Positions 21,201-32,225 of a stretch of DNA of 64,000 nt are shown here, one piece after another (within the stretch, counting starts at the first letter, position 1; every line of letters begins with the position of its first letter). The notes under the pieces are model-generated. The model was not told the origin of the DNA. It searched no databases and saw only the letters and a program-made list of their open reading frames with translations. Source of the stretch: Mesostigma viride (lineage: Eukaryota > Streptophyta > Mesostigmatophyceae > Mesostigmatales > Mesostigmataceae). The DNA lies in NCBI GenBank assembly GCA_009746045.1, contig RPFO01000240.1:567501-631500 (forward strand), given 5' to 3'. A program made the position numbers and the translations under genes.

Positions 21201-24200
21201 TACCCCTTACTAATGCTGGCATGGTGGGCTTAATTTCGCTCGCTGTTGCACACAGATCCTATATATTATCTCCCACTAATTGCAACCATGCATGCCATGT
21301 GACTGCCGCACTTACTAGGACAAGAACGGGCATACCACTGCCCCTCCTTCCTCATGGTAATAATACCGATATTGCCCTAATGTTTTAATTACTTGCCATG
21401 AACCATAATGTGCCCTGCATGGTGTCTTGTGTGCCCCATGCATCTCTCGCCTCTTGTAGGGATTGAGATTGCTATGTCCCTCGGCTACTCCGTTCCTCTC
21501 ATGGCAAATGCTTTATGCAAAGTTCTTGGGATGTACCTTTATCAGTCTTTGACAATGATGCATGGTTCTCACTATGAAGTTGCGCTCGTGATGTGCATTG
21601 AAGTTTCCCTCTCATATTGGTTGAAAGTGATACCCTTGTTGTACGAACTTGGTGACTAAAACATTGGAATCATCATCACTTCCCTTATCCCATGAGGCTA
21701 TTTCCCCCGCCACATTTAATTCTCATGTTGAGGTCGTGGCATAACTAACAACGCTATCCTGCATTCCATGGCCTAAACATGTGCCCTCGGACGATTTCGT
21801 GACTACTCTGTTTGCACATGGTGTGCTGGGTGGATTGTTCTTGCCATGATAATATGCATGGGGAAGCCAATTTTCGTCGAGGCATATGTTGTACATAGGA
21901 CCTGAGCTCATTTTGGCCCCCATTATGATAAAACAAGTCTTGGACACGTGAACGTGACCTGTGCAAGATGCTTAGCCTCGTGTTGGACTTGTATGGAATG
22001 AATGTTTCATGGATGCTTAATAAATGTTTCGTTTTACATTCCTTCCTAAAGCCCGCCCTCGCTAGCAGTTTTGCTAGCATAATACCATATATACCGTGTT
22101 TGACACCTCTCCTGCTTGGACATGTACCCCAAGTCGGGCACAGAGACTCTTAATGTTGTTGACTGTTGACGTGGGTGGCACCATTCTTCCTTCTCATGAT
22201 AGTCCGTTATGAGTGTGAGGATATGGTATATGAACCCCCGGATGCTTGTATTGTAACAGTGACCGGTCCTATAGCCCGGGCATGGCAGCCTACCAAACCA
22301 ATGACCCTTGTACTTGCAGTTTTCAGCTGCAACCTGTCACATCAATGACCCTTGTACCCGCAGTTTTCAAATGCCATCCGTCACATCCATGACTTGGATC
22401 TCTTCTGAAGCATTACCCAACTAGGAATCTCGTTTTCCTCACCCCGCGATGCTAACTATGGCCAGCCTTGCTCGGGTCCGCTATCTATCCCTCCCATGGA
22501 TTCATGCGCCTCCACATCCTTCCCGGCCTAGCCAATACTCTTGGGACACCTTCGTGCATCCCATAGCGTGGGCGCTATGATCTGATAGGGGGGGGAGGAG
22601 AGCTCTTGGAAAGACGGTCTTAGTGCATTGGCAGATAGACTTAATACATGGTTGTGCGCACTCTAATTGAGTTGAATAGGTTTAAATTTTGCTTGCACTA
22701 GTGACTTTTGGAAATGCTTGCTCACAATCTTCGCTCTGGACTTAGGTACAGTGTGAACATCCATGTTGTCTCCTTGATACATCAATGTCACGTAAATGGT
22801 TAGTTTGCCTTACCTGCACGTGGAATCATTCGTGAACAGTGTGCATGTTTTGGATGGTTGCTAAAAACTCTCTGGAGGGAGTGATCTAGCCTCACATGCC
22901 ATATGGATGGTAGAGGACTGTGTTATGGCTGCCAAAGGACCCATGATAGTCGTGATCCTTGTGGGTGTTGTCTTTTGGGTTGGTCTTGAATGCACATGCC
23001 ATCGAAGTGTTTCCTTACAGTACTTACCCTTGTGGAAAACAACCAACCAACAGACCAGACCGCAATTCCCCAGACCCAACTACACATCGAGCCACCTTGC
23101 AGATGTGGCGTCAATGACAGTCGGTACCTAAACGTCCGACATCAACCACGATGTTTCAGCTACCGAACGTGACTTCAGTTGGTTCAGGACTGGCGATTTT
23201 GCGGCTGCATTCGACATTTCTAACCCACGCAAGCTAATGGCCTGGCAGTCGACATGGAGAAGTGACCCCAGTGGCGCCTAGATGTGATCAGCTTCAATGG
23301 CTGCCCCGACGTCAGTGCCCCCGTCCAAACATGTTGTGGATGAAGTCGCCCCATGCGTTGAACTGAGTCTCGGGCGCGTCTGCGATGGGTGGTGGCGCAT
23401 CCGCACCTCCCTCGGTACTACTCGCGTCGTTGTCATATGGCGCCCGCGACAGTCCAGAGAAGAGAAGTCAAGGCAGTCGCGCGTTGCGACGGCCCCTGCT
23501 TGCAAGCTCACTGTCTCCGATGGATCAGCCCCCGTGCCGGCCGTGAACAGCTGACGCCTCGGTATCTTCACAGCGACCCGTGCACATCCGCCCGTCATAA
23601 GAGTCTCTGCTCGAGCGTCATGCTGATCCGCCTCGTGTTCGGCTCTCCATGCTTCTTCTGGGGCGACGACACCGGCCCTCGTTGGCGGCATTTCATGCTG
23701 CCGCGGTCCTCATGCCTCTCCGAATGCGAGTGCTGACTGTGGAGACATTGGTGGCACTTCATGCTGTCCCAGCCCCTCGCCGCCTTTTCAATTGTTGGTG
23801 CGACATTGACCGGATTGCTTCAACCTGCGTTGCTACGACAATCTGCGTTTCATGGCTGTAGCCGCCCCTTCGCCTTGACATTCGGTCACCGACTACTGTT
23901 GCGCCTCGTCGTGCATTGGCGCACTGAGGCGCCCATATGGTCATCACGCCGTTCAGGTATGAAGTGTCCGGCCGCCATGGCCCTTTCTCTTGGGCCCCTA
24001 TGCCGAGAACGTTACCAAGGTGTGATCGAATCCTGATGTCTAGTATGGCGACACTTTTATGTCGGTTGCATGCGGCATATCTTCGTGCGACCGTGGTCTT
24101 TCAACCACGTCTGCGTTGCGCCGCCCACGTGGTATCGATCGGCGTCGCCGGCGACTTTAAGCATGTCACGCCATGCTGCACATGTCCCTGTTTATCGAGA

Positions 24201-24730
24201 TAAGACCCAGTTGCTTCTCTGAGGTCGTGCTGTAAAGCATTCCTCATGTTGTTGAGCATATTTGTATCTCCCAGCTTCAAGTGGTGCCTCACTTGTTGAG
24301 TGCACGTTATTAGGCTACTCGAGTCGAGTGTGAGCTGCCACTTTCAGGACCCGGAGTAGGTAGCCGGCCTTACGCCAACCTGGACCCATTCCTTTTTTTT
24401 ACTCGTGTAAGGGTCCCGGTAGATAGGACCCATGCATGAGTGGGATGATAGAGGCCATGGGAATGACCTTGCAAAGGAGAAGCAGCCAGTCGGTAAGGTG
24501 GTGCGCCCCACGCCTTGACCAATGGAGGCCTGATACCATCAGTATCAGGAGAGTCCCCGCCGTTTGAAACAGGTTCCAGTCAGGCAGGCCCCCGCCCTGG
24601 CGAACAAGTCACACGAACTGTTTATTCTGGCGACTGCTGATCCCTGTAAGGCCGTACCCGTGGTTGAAGTCTGAAAGCCCTTGCATGATATAGGATTGTT
24701 CATGGTTCCTCCCTTCGGCTCCCACCTCAT
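18223..24730 (+). other. LARD2 non-coding interior
   Basis: About 6.5 kb with stops in all frames and no recognisable protein. Small direct repeats occur: GCAGCCCCA/GTAGCCCCA with CACACA near 19196 and 19276, AAGCACGTGCCATC near 19690-19735, and ATGACCCTTGTAC with GCAGTTTTCA near 22300-22370. A more GC-rich stretch at 23280-24200 has an open minus-strand run of 137 codons without any motif; I do not call it a gene. Confidence 0.75.
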
Positions 24731-24746
24731 GGAGGAGGGGGAGGAG
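24731..24746 (+). other. LARD2 polypurine tract
   Basis: GGAGGAGGGGGAGGAG touches the 3' LTR. GGAGGGGGAGGAG then TGTT is shared with element D. Confidence 0.9.
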
Positions 24747-25477
24747 TGTTGCATCCCAACGCAACAGTAGTGTTACGCTCCCGCCGTAACTGCTTGGACG
24801 TAGAGTTTATTACGTCCGTGCAATCGCCCCAGGTTCCGCTGAATTTGGACAAGTGTGCAGAAAGTTATACATGATACCGACTTGGTGCAGCCGGTTGTGC
24901 ATGTACCCGGTCGGAACCAATGTGGTACCGTCCGGTAGCTTTAGGTATATGGTCAGCACCTGCGCTGCGTAGTACCTCCCGTGGCAACAACAGCCAGCAT
25001 GCACCCTTAATTGTGCCGAATGCGTCCCTAATTGTGTGTACCATGTTTGCTAAGGGCCGGATGGCCCGGCGCCTTTTAGTAGGACCAAAAGACAAGTGGG
25101 AATTGTGGACATAAATGTGTGAGCCACGTACTTAGTATTATTTGTGTGGTTGCGCCCGACGGCCCATGTCGGCCCACTGTTGAAGTGTGGTCAGGACAGA
25201 GCCGGTGGCAAGGAATATTAGCAAGGAAGGTGGCCCAACCTTCGCACGCGCTTGATACTCAGCTATGGAGTAGCGCCACTACCCTCCCCTTGGGGAGTGA
25301 TTAGTTTGTCAACCTTGTCCCATTTAGGTAAAGCCGACCCTGGCATGATTGATAATTTGTATTAATGACGATATTGTAAATTGGCATTGCATCCCCTGTC
25401 CAGTAGGAAAAGATCTTTCGCATTTGAATTAGGTGCTACCTCGGCCCGAGGTTAGACGCCGGGGCTAGGATGTTACA
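24747..25477 (+). repeat. LARD2 3' LTR
   Basis: 731-bp partner of 17479-18209, followed by CCAGC. Confidence 0.95.
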
Positions 25478-25862
25478 CCAGCGCGACGCGCCAGTGCCTC
25501 ATTGATGAATGATGTGGAAGCGCCCGTGTCGACCATGAACTGCACGTCCATGACAGTCTTGCCCTTGAGGAAGGGGTCCGGCAGTGCTGTTGATGGCACT
25601 GCCAGACCCCCTCGAAAGAGGAGCAAGCTGCGGGCCGCACTCCTCGGGGCTGCATGCGTCGGCGGGGCGTCCGCGTTGCTGCTCGAAGCCGGAATTGTAG
25701 CCGTGGCTGGAGCCTCACCAACTGGCTCCATACTCGCGCCGGTATCCGCAACTAACGGTGCCTGTACGGCGGAGCTGCTGCTATCTACACTATTTACTCC
25801 TACTACGCTATCTACCCTATCAACCTGAGCTACCGCTACTTCTACCCCCAAGGGGAGGGACA
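25478..25862 (-). pseudogene. Element D: protease, N-terminal part
   Basis: Minus strand. A low-complexity Ser/Ala/Pro linker leads to F-M-V-D-T-G-A-S-T-S-F-I, the active-site loop of a retropepsin with the canonical D-T-G. The protease cleaves the gag-pol polyprotein. LARD2 cuts the domain just after this loop; its C-terminal half is at about 17200-17478. It adjoins the gag frame upstream on the minus strand. Confidence 0.88.
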
Positions 25863-27353
25863 CTACGCGCGAGGAACGGATGGCCGGGAGGCCGCCTCGT
25901 TCGACCGCCCGGTCCGCTCTTCCCCCTCCTCCACCGGTTCCTCCTCATCGTCGTCGCCATACGCATAGCCTGCGATGGCCTGGGCATCCAGCCGCCCACT
26001 GTCCGAGTCGTGATCGGCCGCGCCTCGTTGCTGCGCTAGCACCTTGTTCACCTCGCGGGTCACCCTTTGGAAGGATGGACCTGAGGCCCGAGGCGTTTGA
26101 TACTGCGCGGGCTGGCGGCGGGCATCCTGCAGCTTGGCTGCACGTGCCCCCGCATTGCGGGGCCGATCGCCTCGCTGCGCAGGGTCCGGACGTTTGCCGA
26201 AGGCGGGGCCAGAGAACTGGGGTACATGCGTCTCCTCATCCTTGCGGGCGCGCAGGCGAGGGCACTTGCGCTTGAGGTGGCCAACCTCGCCGCACGCAAA
26301 GCAGCGGGAAGTGGCCGGATCGATCGCATTGACCTGGAAATCAGGGTCATAATCGCTCTCCGCTGGCAGCTCGTAGTCATACGCGTCCTCCTGTGCGACC
26401 TCAGGGTCCGCGGTGGTGAAGTGGACGCGCCGGGGTGCCGCGAGCGGGAAGCGCCGTGTAGATGCTGCACGGCGGCGGGCGATCACATCCGAGACTTGTA
26501 GCAGGTACTGCTGAATTTTTATCACATCCCACTCCTCCCATGGGACCTCGGCATAGTGCTTGAGCACCTCATCCAAGAGGTCCGGGTGCAGCGCCTCGAT
26601 GAACCGTGCCTTGTACTCGGTCCAGGTCATGTCGTCAAGCCGGGCAGTGTACGCCTCAAACTCGGTGAGGAATTCGCGAAACGGCGTGCTGCCCTGACGG
26701 AACTTGCCAAAGGCCAGGCGCTCATGGAGCTTGTAGTCCGGTGGCACCAACTTGCGCCGGATGCGGGCCATCAGCTCCTCGACCGTGCGCGGGTAGGTGC
26801 GTGACGCGACGCTCTCACAGTGGAGGATGCCGACAACGGACGGATCCATGCACATCGCTACTAGATAGGGAATTAGCACATCAGTGGCCAACTCCCAATC
26901 GTGATGCTCGCACCATGCCCAATAGACCGCCAACACCATGCGTTCCCACTCATCGATCTCGCGCGGGGTCATGTCCGCGCGCAACTTGGGCACGGTTTTG
27001 AAATCGGGCATGGGCGGAGCCTTGACCGTGGCCGCCCGCGGGCCTCCTTTAGCGCAAAAGGGCGGACGGTTAAAGGACGCCGGCAGCGATGGGGGCCCAG
27101 CAGCCCGCGGCTGGCTGCGCGAGGCCTCAGCGCCTCGCCGCAACCAAACGGATGTCGGGTGTTCGTAACCGGGATCGTTGAGGTCTAACCGGCTCAGATT
27201 CAGGTTGGGGCCATGCGCCATGCTAGGACGCGCGGGGCCCGTCGCTGGGAAGGACTGACCCAGGCGCGTCTCAGGGCGCTCCTCGGCATCCTCATCGTAG
27301 CGGGGGGGAAGTTCGACCTCCCCCTCTTCCGTCGACCACGGTGAGGTGCCCAT
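25863..27353 (-). pseudogene. Element D: Gag (main part) with zinc knuckle
   Basis: About 496 codons on the minus strand. A variable N-terminus is followed by the retrotransposon gag domain at about residues 145-290 (D-W-E-L-A-T-D-V-L-I, F-R-Q-G-S-T-P-F-R-E-F, then F-I-E-A-L-H-P-D-L-L). Near residue 350 is the knuckle C-F-A-C-G-E-V-G-H-L-K-R-K-C (C-x2-C-x4-H-x4-C). A charged tail follows. Gag forms the particle and binds RNA. Element B separates it from the N-terminal gag piece at 35426-35920. Chromovirus I has an aligned gag with the same C-E-S-[VL]-A-S block. Confidence 0.9.
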
Positions 27354-27424
27354 GGATTGTGGCTCGCTGCTGAACGATACACGGCGCGCGGGTTCCGGCC
27401 GGGATGGGCTACCGCGACCGCGTC

Positions 27425-28089
27425 ATTTAGCGATGCCGGCCAGGCAGCTGCCGTGAGCTCCTGGTCCTTGTCGCAACTGTTAGGACCTAGGTCGCGTAGC
27501 TTGCAACCTTTGCTCCTCGCCCCAGGTAACGCTCTCGCTGGCTTGCTCACTCCAAGTGACAACCACGGTGCGTCGGCAAAGAACTGCCTTGACCTGCCTT
27601 AGGCCATAGCTTTATGTTACCTCATTTCCATCGTGCCCTAAGGCATCTCCCGTCGGCCTCGCGCAGTGCACCGCTACCTTGCCAGAGCTCAGCTTACCGC
27701 TACCTTGCATCCTTGCTGCAGGCAGCGTTAAGGACCTCTGACATCCCGTGACTAGGTATCACCAGTTCCTGTCACAGCTCTGCACGGATGCGTATCCTTG
27801 CAGAGCCCGCGACTGGCATACTGGTCTCTACTTAGCCACAGGACCGTTGCGTCCTCAGCCTCCGTGGACCTTAGTCACGTGATGGTCCAGGCTAAGCCTG
27901 TGCAGGCCCTGCCTGCCACGTGTCCTGTCCACGGCGACCTCGGTGTGCACTGCCGCCGCCGCCGGTCGGCAGTACTTCGGGACCTGATAACTCTCACGTC
28001 CCTTGTCTGTTTCAGGCGGTCAGCACGGCGTTAGAAAGGTCTCCTCATCCTGCATCCAACTAGCACATTGGCGTCCCAATATGCTAACT
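27425..28089 (-). repeat. Element B 3' LTR
   Basis: 665-bp partner of 34761-35425. Bases 27354-27424 between it and D's gag start are D sequence. Confidence 0.95.
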
Positions 28090-28112
28090 CCAACCCTTTC
28101 TTGTTTTGGAGG
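28090..28112 (-). other. Element B polypurine tract
   Basis: On the minus strand a run ending AAGAAAGGGTTGG touches the LTR. A second, similar tract lies at 28276-28295. Both are mirrored in element C. Confidence 0.75.
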
Positions 28113-29033
28113 CTGGACCAGCCTGAGATTCCAATCAGCCATGCTCACTCATGCCAAAGACTCCTGACCTCTCCCAGAGGCCAGGGCTGCCCTTCTTTTG
28201 GAACTTGAGGTTTTACCCAAAGATTAGTCCAGAGCCAACATTGGTTCCAAGGCCCAGCCCTGACCCAGATGTCAGCCCCCAACCCTTTCTTTTGGGAACC
28301 TGGTTGAGGAGTAAAGTGAGGTCTCTACATCCAGGCAGCTGAACTTGGACAGAGGAAGTTATGATACGTATTATTGTGAGTTCCTGGTCCTTTCCAGTTA
28401 TCACAGGCGCCCGTATCAAAGGCGCCCGCTCACAACCATTCCCCTTCCTTTTCATTCAACAGACACGGATAGAGCCCAGTTAATGCTTGCCAAGCTGGGG
28501 AGCCCATGTCCTCACTGAGGGATAAACTCAGGATTCACACATGCCAGGCTGTGGTCAGCTGGGGAATCGAACCCCACCCCATATCCTCCAGGTTTGGAAC
28601 AGCTCCTGGAACTGTACATTACAAACAAACATGACATGGAGATAACATGATTATGTTTTATTAATATAGAGAAAATAACCCATAATGAGGCTCCCTGGCA
28701 ACCACGTCCAACATGGTCACACAACCAGGGTTTTATTAGCATGCAACAGGTTGGTTACAGAGAATATAAACAAATGTACAGCAACCTGTAAGAGCCAACA
28801 TTTGGGCTGCCCTTTCAGGGTCCATTCCATGAAGACCCAAGGCCGGTTACAAGGTCCTTAAGACCCTTCTGCAACCCCATGACAGGGCCAGGCGATATTC
28901 TCAGCCAGGGGAGTGACTCCACCCTGACCCCTGTTCAGCAGGGTGTACGAACCCTGAAGAACCTGCTGTCAGCCATTTCTGGCTACCCAGCCCACCGGGA
29001 CACATCCCACCTCAGAGCAAGGCGTTGGTCTCC
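28113..29033 (-). other. Element B 3' untranslated region with tRNA T-arm-like hairpin
   Basis: No ORF. Landmarks: second polypurine-like tract (28276-28295); paired GGCGCCCG copies (28406-28413, 28421-28428); and at 28560-28576 a 17-base hairpin with a 5-bp stem and the loop TTCGATT on the minus strand, exactly a tRNA T arm and a Pol III B box. The same landmarks in the same order occur in element C. No full cloverleaf is visible. Confidence 0.65.
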
Positions 29034-30420
29034 CTAGCACCCCACCATGGGGCCCATGAGCCCACGGAGCAGAGGGTACTGCTGCACGGCCTTCTCCTCA
29101 AGCTTGGTGAGAGCATCTGCAGGGTTATCCAGGCCAGCCACATGTTCAATGTCAGCTAAGCAGGACATTTCCTTGAGCAACAGATAATCAAGGTCCCTGC
29201 TTCTGGCCAGCTGTCTGTGCACGAACTGCACCATGCCCATGCTGTCAGTTTTCACCAGTGTGTGCATCTGCAACCGACAGGAAGCTACCTTACATAGCTG
29301 GTAGAAAAGCTCCCTCAAGTAAAGGGCTGTGTGCAGCCCCTCACAGATTGCCCTGCACTCAGCAATGTCACTGCTGGGGGTTAACCTATTCTGCAACCGA
29401 CTGTACCAGCAGACCAGAGAGGACTGTTCCTGCACCAGGGTGATTAATGCTGCTGCCCGCCCCCTGACCTCTGTGACCTTCCTACTATCCATAGAACTGT
29501 CCACATAGAGAACCATGTCAAAGGGCCTGTACAAATCCAAAGGACCCAAGATGAGAGGTGGAGACATCCTCACAGATTGCATCACACTCTCAGCACCCAC
29601 CTCGACCAGCTGGGAATCTGTCAACCGACTCAAGACCAGCAGGTCAGGCGCACAAATGCTAGCCAACCATGCCAACATACCGCGTATGGTAGCACCCCTT
29701 GGCCGGGTAATGGGCTCCTGCAGGGACACTTAACACAGCAGGCACACTTATCAAAGAAAGGTGGTATTGTTCGCCATGTCTCCCTAGCCTCTTCCTGGTC
29801 ACCCTTGAGAAAAGCCCCCTTGAAATCTATCAAAGCAGAGCCATAGGTAATGCCTTTGACAAGGAAGGATAAGAAAACACACAACAACATTCTCCACGTG
29901 TCATGCAGCATCCCTGGTGTATAGAGCTCCTCATCTGCGATCTGTCTAGTGCCATGGTACTCGGTTGCAATTGGTCTGACATGTGGCACCTTGACACCAT
30001 CTACCTGTTTGAGCTTGAGGACAAACATCAATCTGAGCAGCTGGTGATCCTCGGGAGGACCTCTACAGGCTCTGCACAGTTGGCAATCATCCACTCATGC
30101 CCAGAAGCAACGAAGCCAGGAGTCCATGCCTTAGCCATCTTGGGGCTTTGCATCATCTCCACTAGCTTGCGCCAAGGTACAGGACTCGTTCCAGGGATCT
30201 GGTACCTCTGCACCCCCAACTGGCGTGGGTCAAACGTAGTTGGGATGATCAGCAGGTCCTGAGCAATGGGCTCCTTAGAATCAGGCCCCTCCACTGCAAC
30301 ACCCTTCACAGCCCTTACAGCCACTTTAAGTCCCTGGGAGTAGCGATATCTCTGGAGGGGTAAACTACCCTGCCCTTCTAGTGCCAATTCCTTGAGGTTA
30401 TCGTCACCCCCGGCTGGCAT
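29034..30420 (-). pseudogene. Element B: reverse transcriptase and RNase H
   Basis: Minus strand, in several open pieces. The upstream part (30028-30420) is the pre-RT linker. The RT start at about 29640-30094 has K-V-P-H-V-R-P, E-E-L-Y-T-P-G-M-L and I-D-F-K-G-A-F-L (motif A). RNase H at 29034-29729 has L-Y-V-D-S-S-M-D-S, W-Y-S-R-L-Q-N-R-L, A-E-C-R-A-I-C-E-G, K-T-D-S-M-G-M and V-A-G-L-D-N-P-A-D-A-L-T-K, all copia-type and near-identical in plan to element C. The central RT is not recognisable here. The region is not continuous, so this copy is unlikely to be active on its own. Confidence 0.85.
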
Positions 30421-32216
30421 AAGAAATTCTGCCCCAGTATGGCTGGACCCTCATAGCCCTCTACCACACAGAACACCGTGGGCACCCCCAGAATAGGCAC
30501 ACTCACCTCCCCCAGAACTTTCATGGACACATTTCCCGAGAAATCAGACACGGCTGGGCAACCGGCTACAGACATCCGCAACCCTGCAGCATCCTCAGCC
30601 CTCAGAATGGACACCTGCGCGTTGGTATCCACCTCTAATGTTGCTGCCCAGCATGACCCCCACCCCGTGAGCTTAGATACCTTGGGATCACGCTTGCCGC
30701 TCATCAGTGCCCGGATGACGTCCGCCATGAGGAGCCCCTTGGGCTTTGGTCCAGCCCTGGCCCCCACTGGCCTTGTGACAGTTGCTGCAGCAGATTCCAG
30801 CTCACCCTCGTCCATCCAGGACAGACCATCATCCAAGCATGGAGGGTTAGCATCTACTGCCTGGCTCTCCTCCTGAGCCTCAACCTCCAAGGGAGGCTCA
30901 GGGCCGTCTACAGGCCAGATTGCACATGGCCTCTTCTCTCGGATGTGAGCCCAGGACAACCTGTACACGCGCCTAGGATCCTTGTCCAAGGCTACCAGAC
31001 AAGAATGGTTGGCCTCATCCAACTGGGTTACCAGCCCATCCTGCCACTTGCCACGCTTGCCTGGTATTGATGGCTCCTTCCACATTCTGACCCCCATTCC
31101 CACATGGGGCCTCAGCATTTTCCAGCCCTTGTCCTTGCGCCTCAGCCGAGCAAACACTCTATCTGCCTTTCTCAGGCAGGCACCCACTACCTCTGGGGAC
31201 AACAACCCAAACTGCGCTGCTAAGGGAGAGACGGCCACACCATCATAGTAATAGTTTACCCTGTGGTTAAGCTGTTCCTCAATCCCCTTGCACCAGGCTG
31301 CCTTTTCCAAAGCAGATGCTACCACTGGCACAGTCTTTGCTGCTAGCACCACTGTCTTTACCTCACGGATAGATCTCTCTACAGCCCCTTGCTGCCCATG
31401 ACTCTCTCTAGGGACCACTACCAGCTTACACGGAAGCTGATCAGCATGCTTTCTCAAGCAGTCAAACTGCAAGTCAGCTTGCACCAAGGTGTACACCCCA
31501 AAGCATGGCAACAAAGACTGGAGACCCAACAACAAGTGATGCTCATCCATGCCAGGCAGGATGGTCAACAGCCTATACCGGCTGAACCTATCCACCCCCA
31601 CCAACAGATACAAACCACGAATGTGCTGTATATCTACTTGGATATCTCCCCGCTCTCTAGCAGGCTCTCTAGCGTGGGACCGTGGTGGGTGAATCTGATT
31701 CTCCTGACAGACACAGTTCTCAGCAGCTGCAGTGCAGGCCTCCAACAGAGGCTGCTTACCTAGCTTCCAAGCAAACATTTCTGCCTGTTTAGAGTGCCCA
31801 ATTACATGGTGTAGAGTATGCCCAGCGGCTGCATAGCTCAACCCCCTAGCAGTCTCACTGCCTAAGGAGGAACTAGGACCTGGCTGTGTGCGCGGGATCG
31901 CACGACCCACCTCCTGCTCCTTGGAACCAGGGACCTCCACAGCTTGACTCCCAGAGCCAACAGTGGTTCCCTCGGCGCCAGCAGGACTTTCCAGCTGAGC
32001 TGCTTGACTCCCAGAGCCAACACTCACTGAAGACCCTGTACCTGCCACAGGCCCAGGGAATTGCACTGCTGCAGCAGCGACATTGCAATCATGTGGAAGA
32101 ACAAGCCCATCAGTATTCCCAACCCCCTGCTGCTGAACAGGAGGTGCACCCCTATCATCCATATTTACAAGTGCCACCTGCCCCACCTGGGGTGGCTGAC
32201 TATTTACATGGGGCAC
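30378..32216 (-). CDS. Element B: integrase followed by aspartic protease
   Basis: One open frame of 612 codons. Residues about 130-340 are integrase: an H...H and C-x-C finger, then acidic residues in I-Q-V-D-I-Q-H-I (about 195), V-Q-A-D-L-Q-F and G-Q-Q-G-A-V-E-R. A copia-type C-terminal domain follows (S-R-V-N-Y-Y-Y-like Y-Y-Y-D-G-V-A-V-S-P; W-K-E-P-S). After an acidic linker, residues about 520-610 look like a retropepsin: E-V-D-T-N-A-Q-V-S-I near 530 and A-I-L-G-Q-N-F-L near the end. The active-site loop is D-T-N, not D-T-G. Copia elements normally have protease before integrase, so the order is unusual. The same order and loop are seen in C. The start is uncertain because this is probably part of a longer polyprotein. 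Confidence 0.85.
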   Translation of the reverse strand: MPHVNSQPPQVGQVALVNMDDRGAPPVQQQGVGNTDGLVLPHDCNVAAAAVQFPGPVAGTGSSVSVGSGSQAAQLESPAGAEGTTVGSGSQAVEVPGSKEQEVGRAIPRTQPGPSSSLGSETARGLSYAAAGHTLHHVIGHSKQAEMFAWKLGKQPLLEACTAAAENCVCQENQIHPPRSHAREPARERGDIQVDIQHIRGLYLLVGVDRFSRYRLLTILPGMDEHHLLLGLQSLLPCFGVYTLVQADLQFDCLRKHADQLPCKLVVVPRESHGQQGAVERSIREVKTVVLAAKTVPVVASALEKAAWCKGIEEQLNHRVNYYYDGVAVSPLAAQFGLLSPEVVGACLRKADRVFARLRRKDKGWKMLRPHVGMGVRMWKEPSIPGKRGKWQDGLVTQLDEANHSCLVALDKDPRRVYRLSWAHIREKRPCAIWPVDGPEPPLEVEAQEESQAVDANPPCLDDGLSWMDEGELESAAATVTRPVGARAGPKPKGLLMADVIRALMSGKRDPKVSKLTGWGSCWAATLEVDTNAQVSILRAEDAAGLRMSVAGCPAVSDFSGNVSMKVLGEVSVPILGVPTVFCVVEGYEGPAILGQNFLCQPGVTITSRNWH

Positions 32217-32225
32217 TGCACTAAG

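Larger units (their letters stand above)
17479..25477 (+). mobile_element. LARD2: long non-coding LTR retrotransposon (8.0 kb), whole
   Basis: 731-bp LTRs, TG...CA ends, target duplication CCAGC (17474-17478, 25478-25482), primer site, polypurine tract, and a 6.5-kb interior with no retroelement protein. LTRs look identical, so it is recent. It interrupts the protease of D. Its polypurine tract plus LTR start is almost the same as D's, which suggests that D-like machinery moves it. Its LTR and interior do not visibly match LARD1, so this is a second independent family of the same type. Confidence 0.93.

Noticed and set aside
23278-23691. 137-codon open stretch in the GC-rich part of LARD2
   Set aside because: No motif, Arg/Thr/Ala-biased as expected from GC-rich sequence, and a plus-strand frame over the same bases is open for a similar length.
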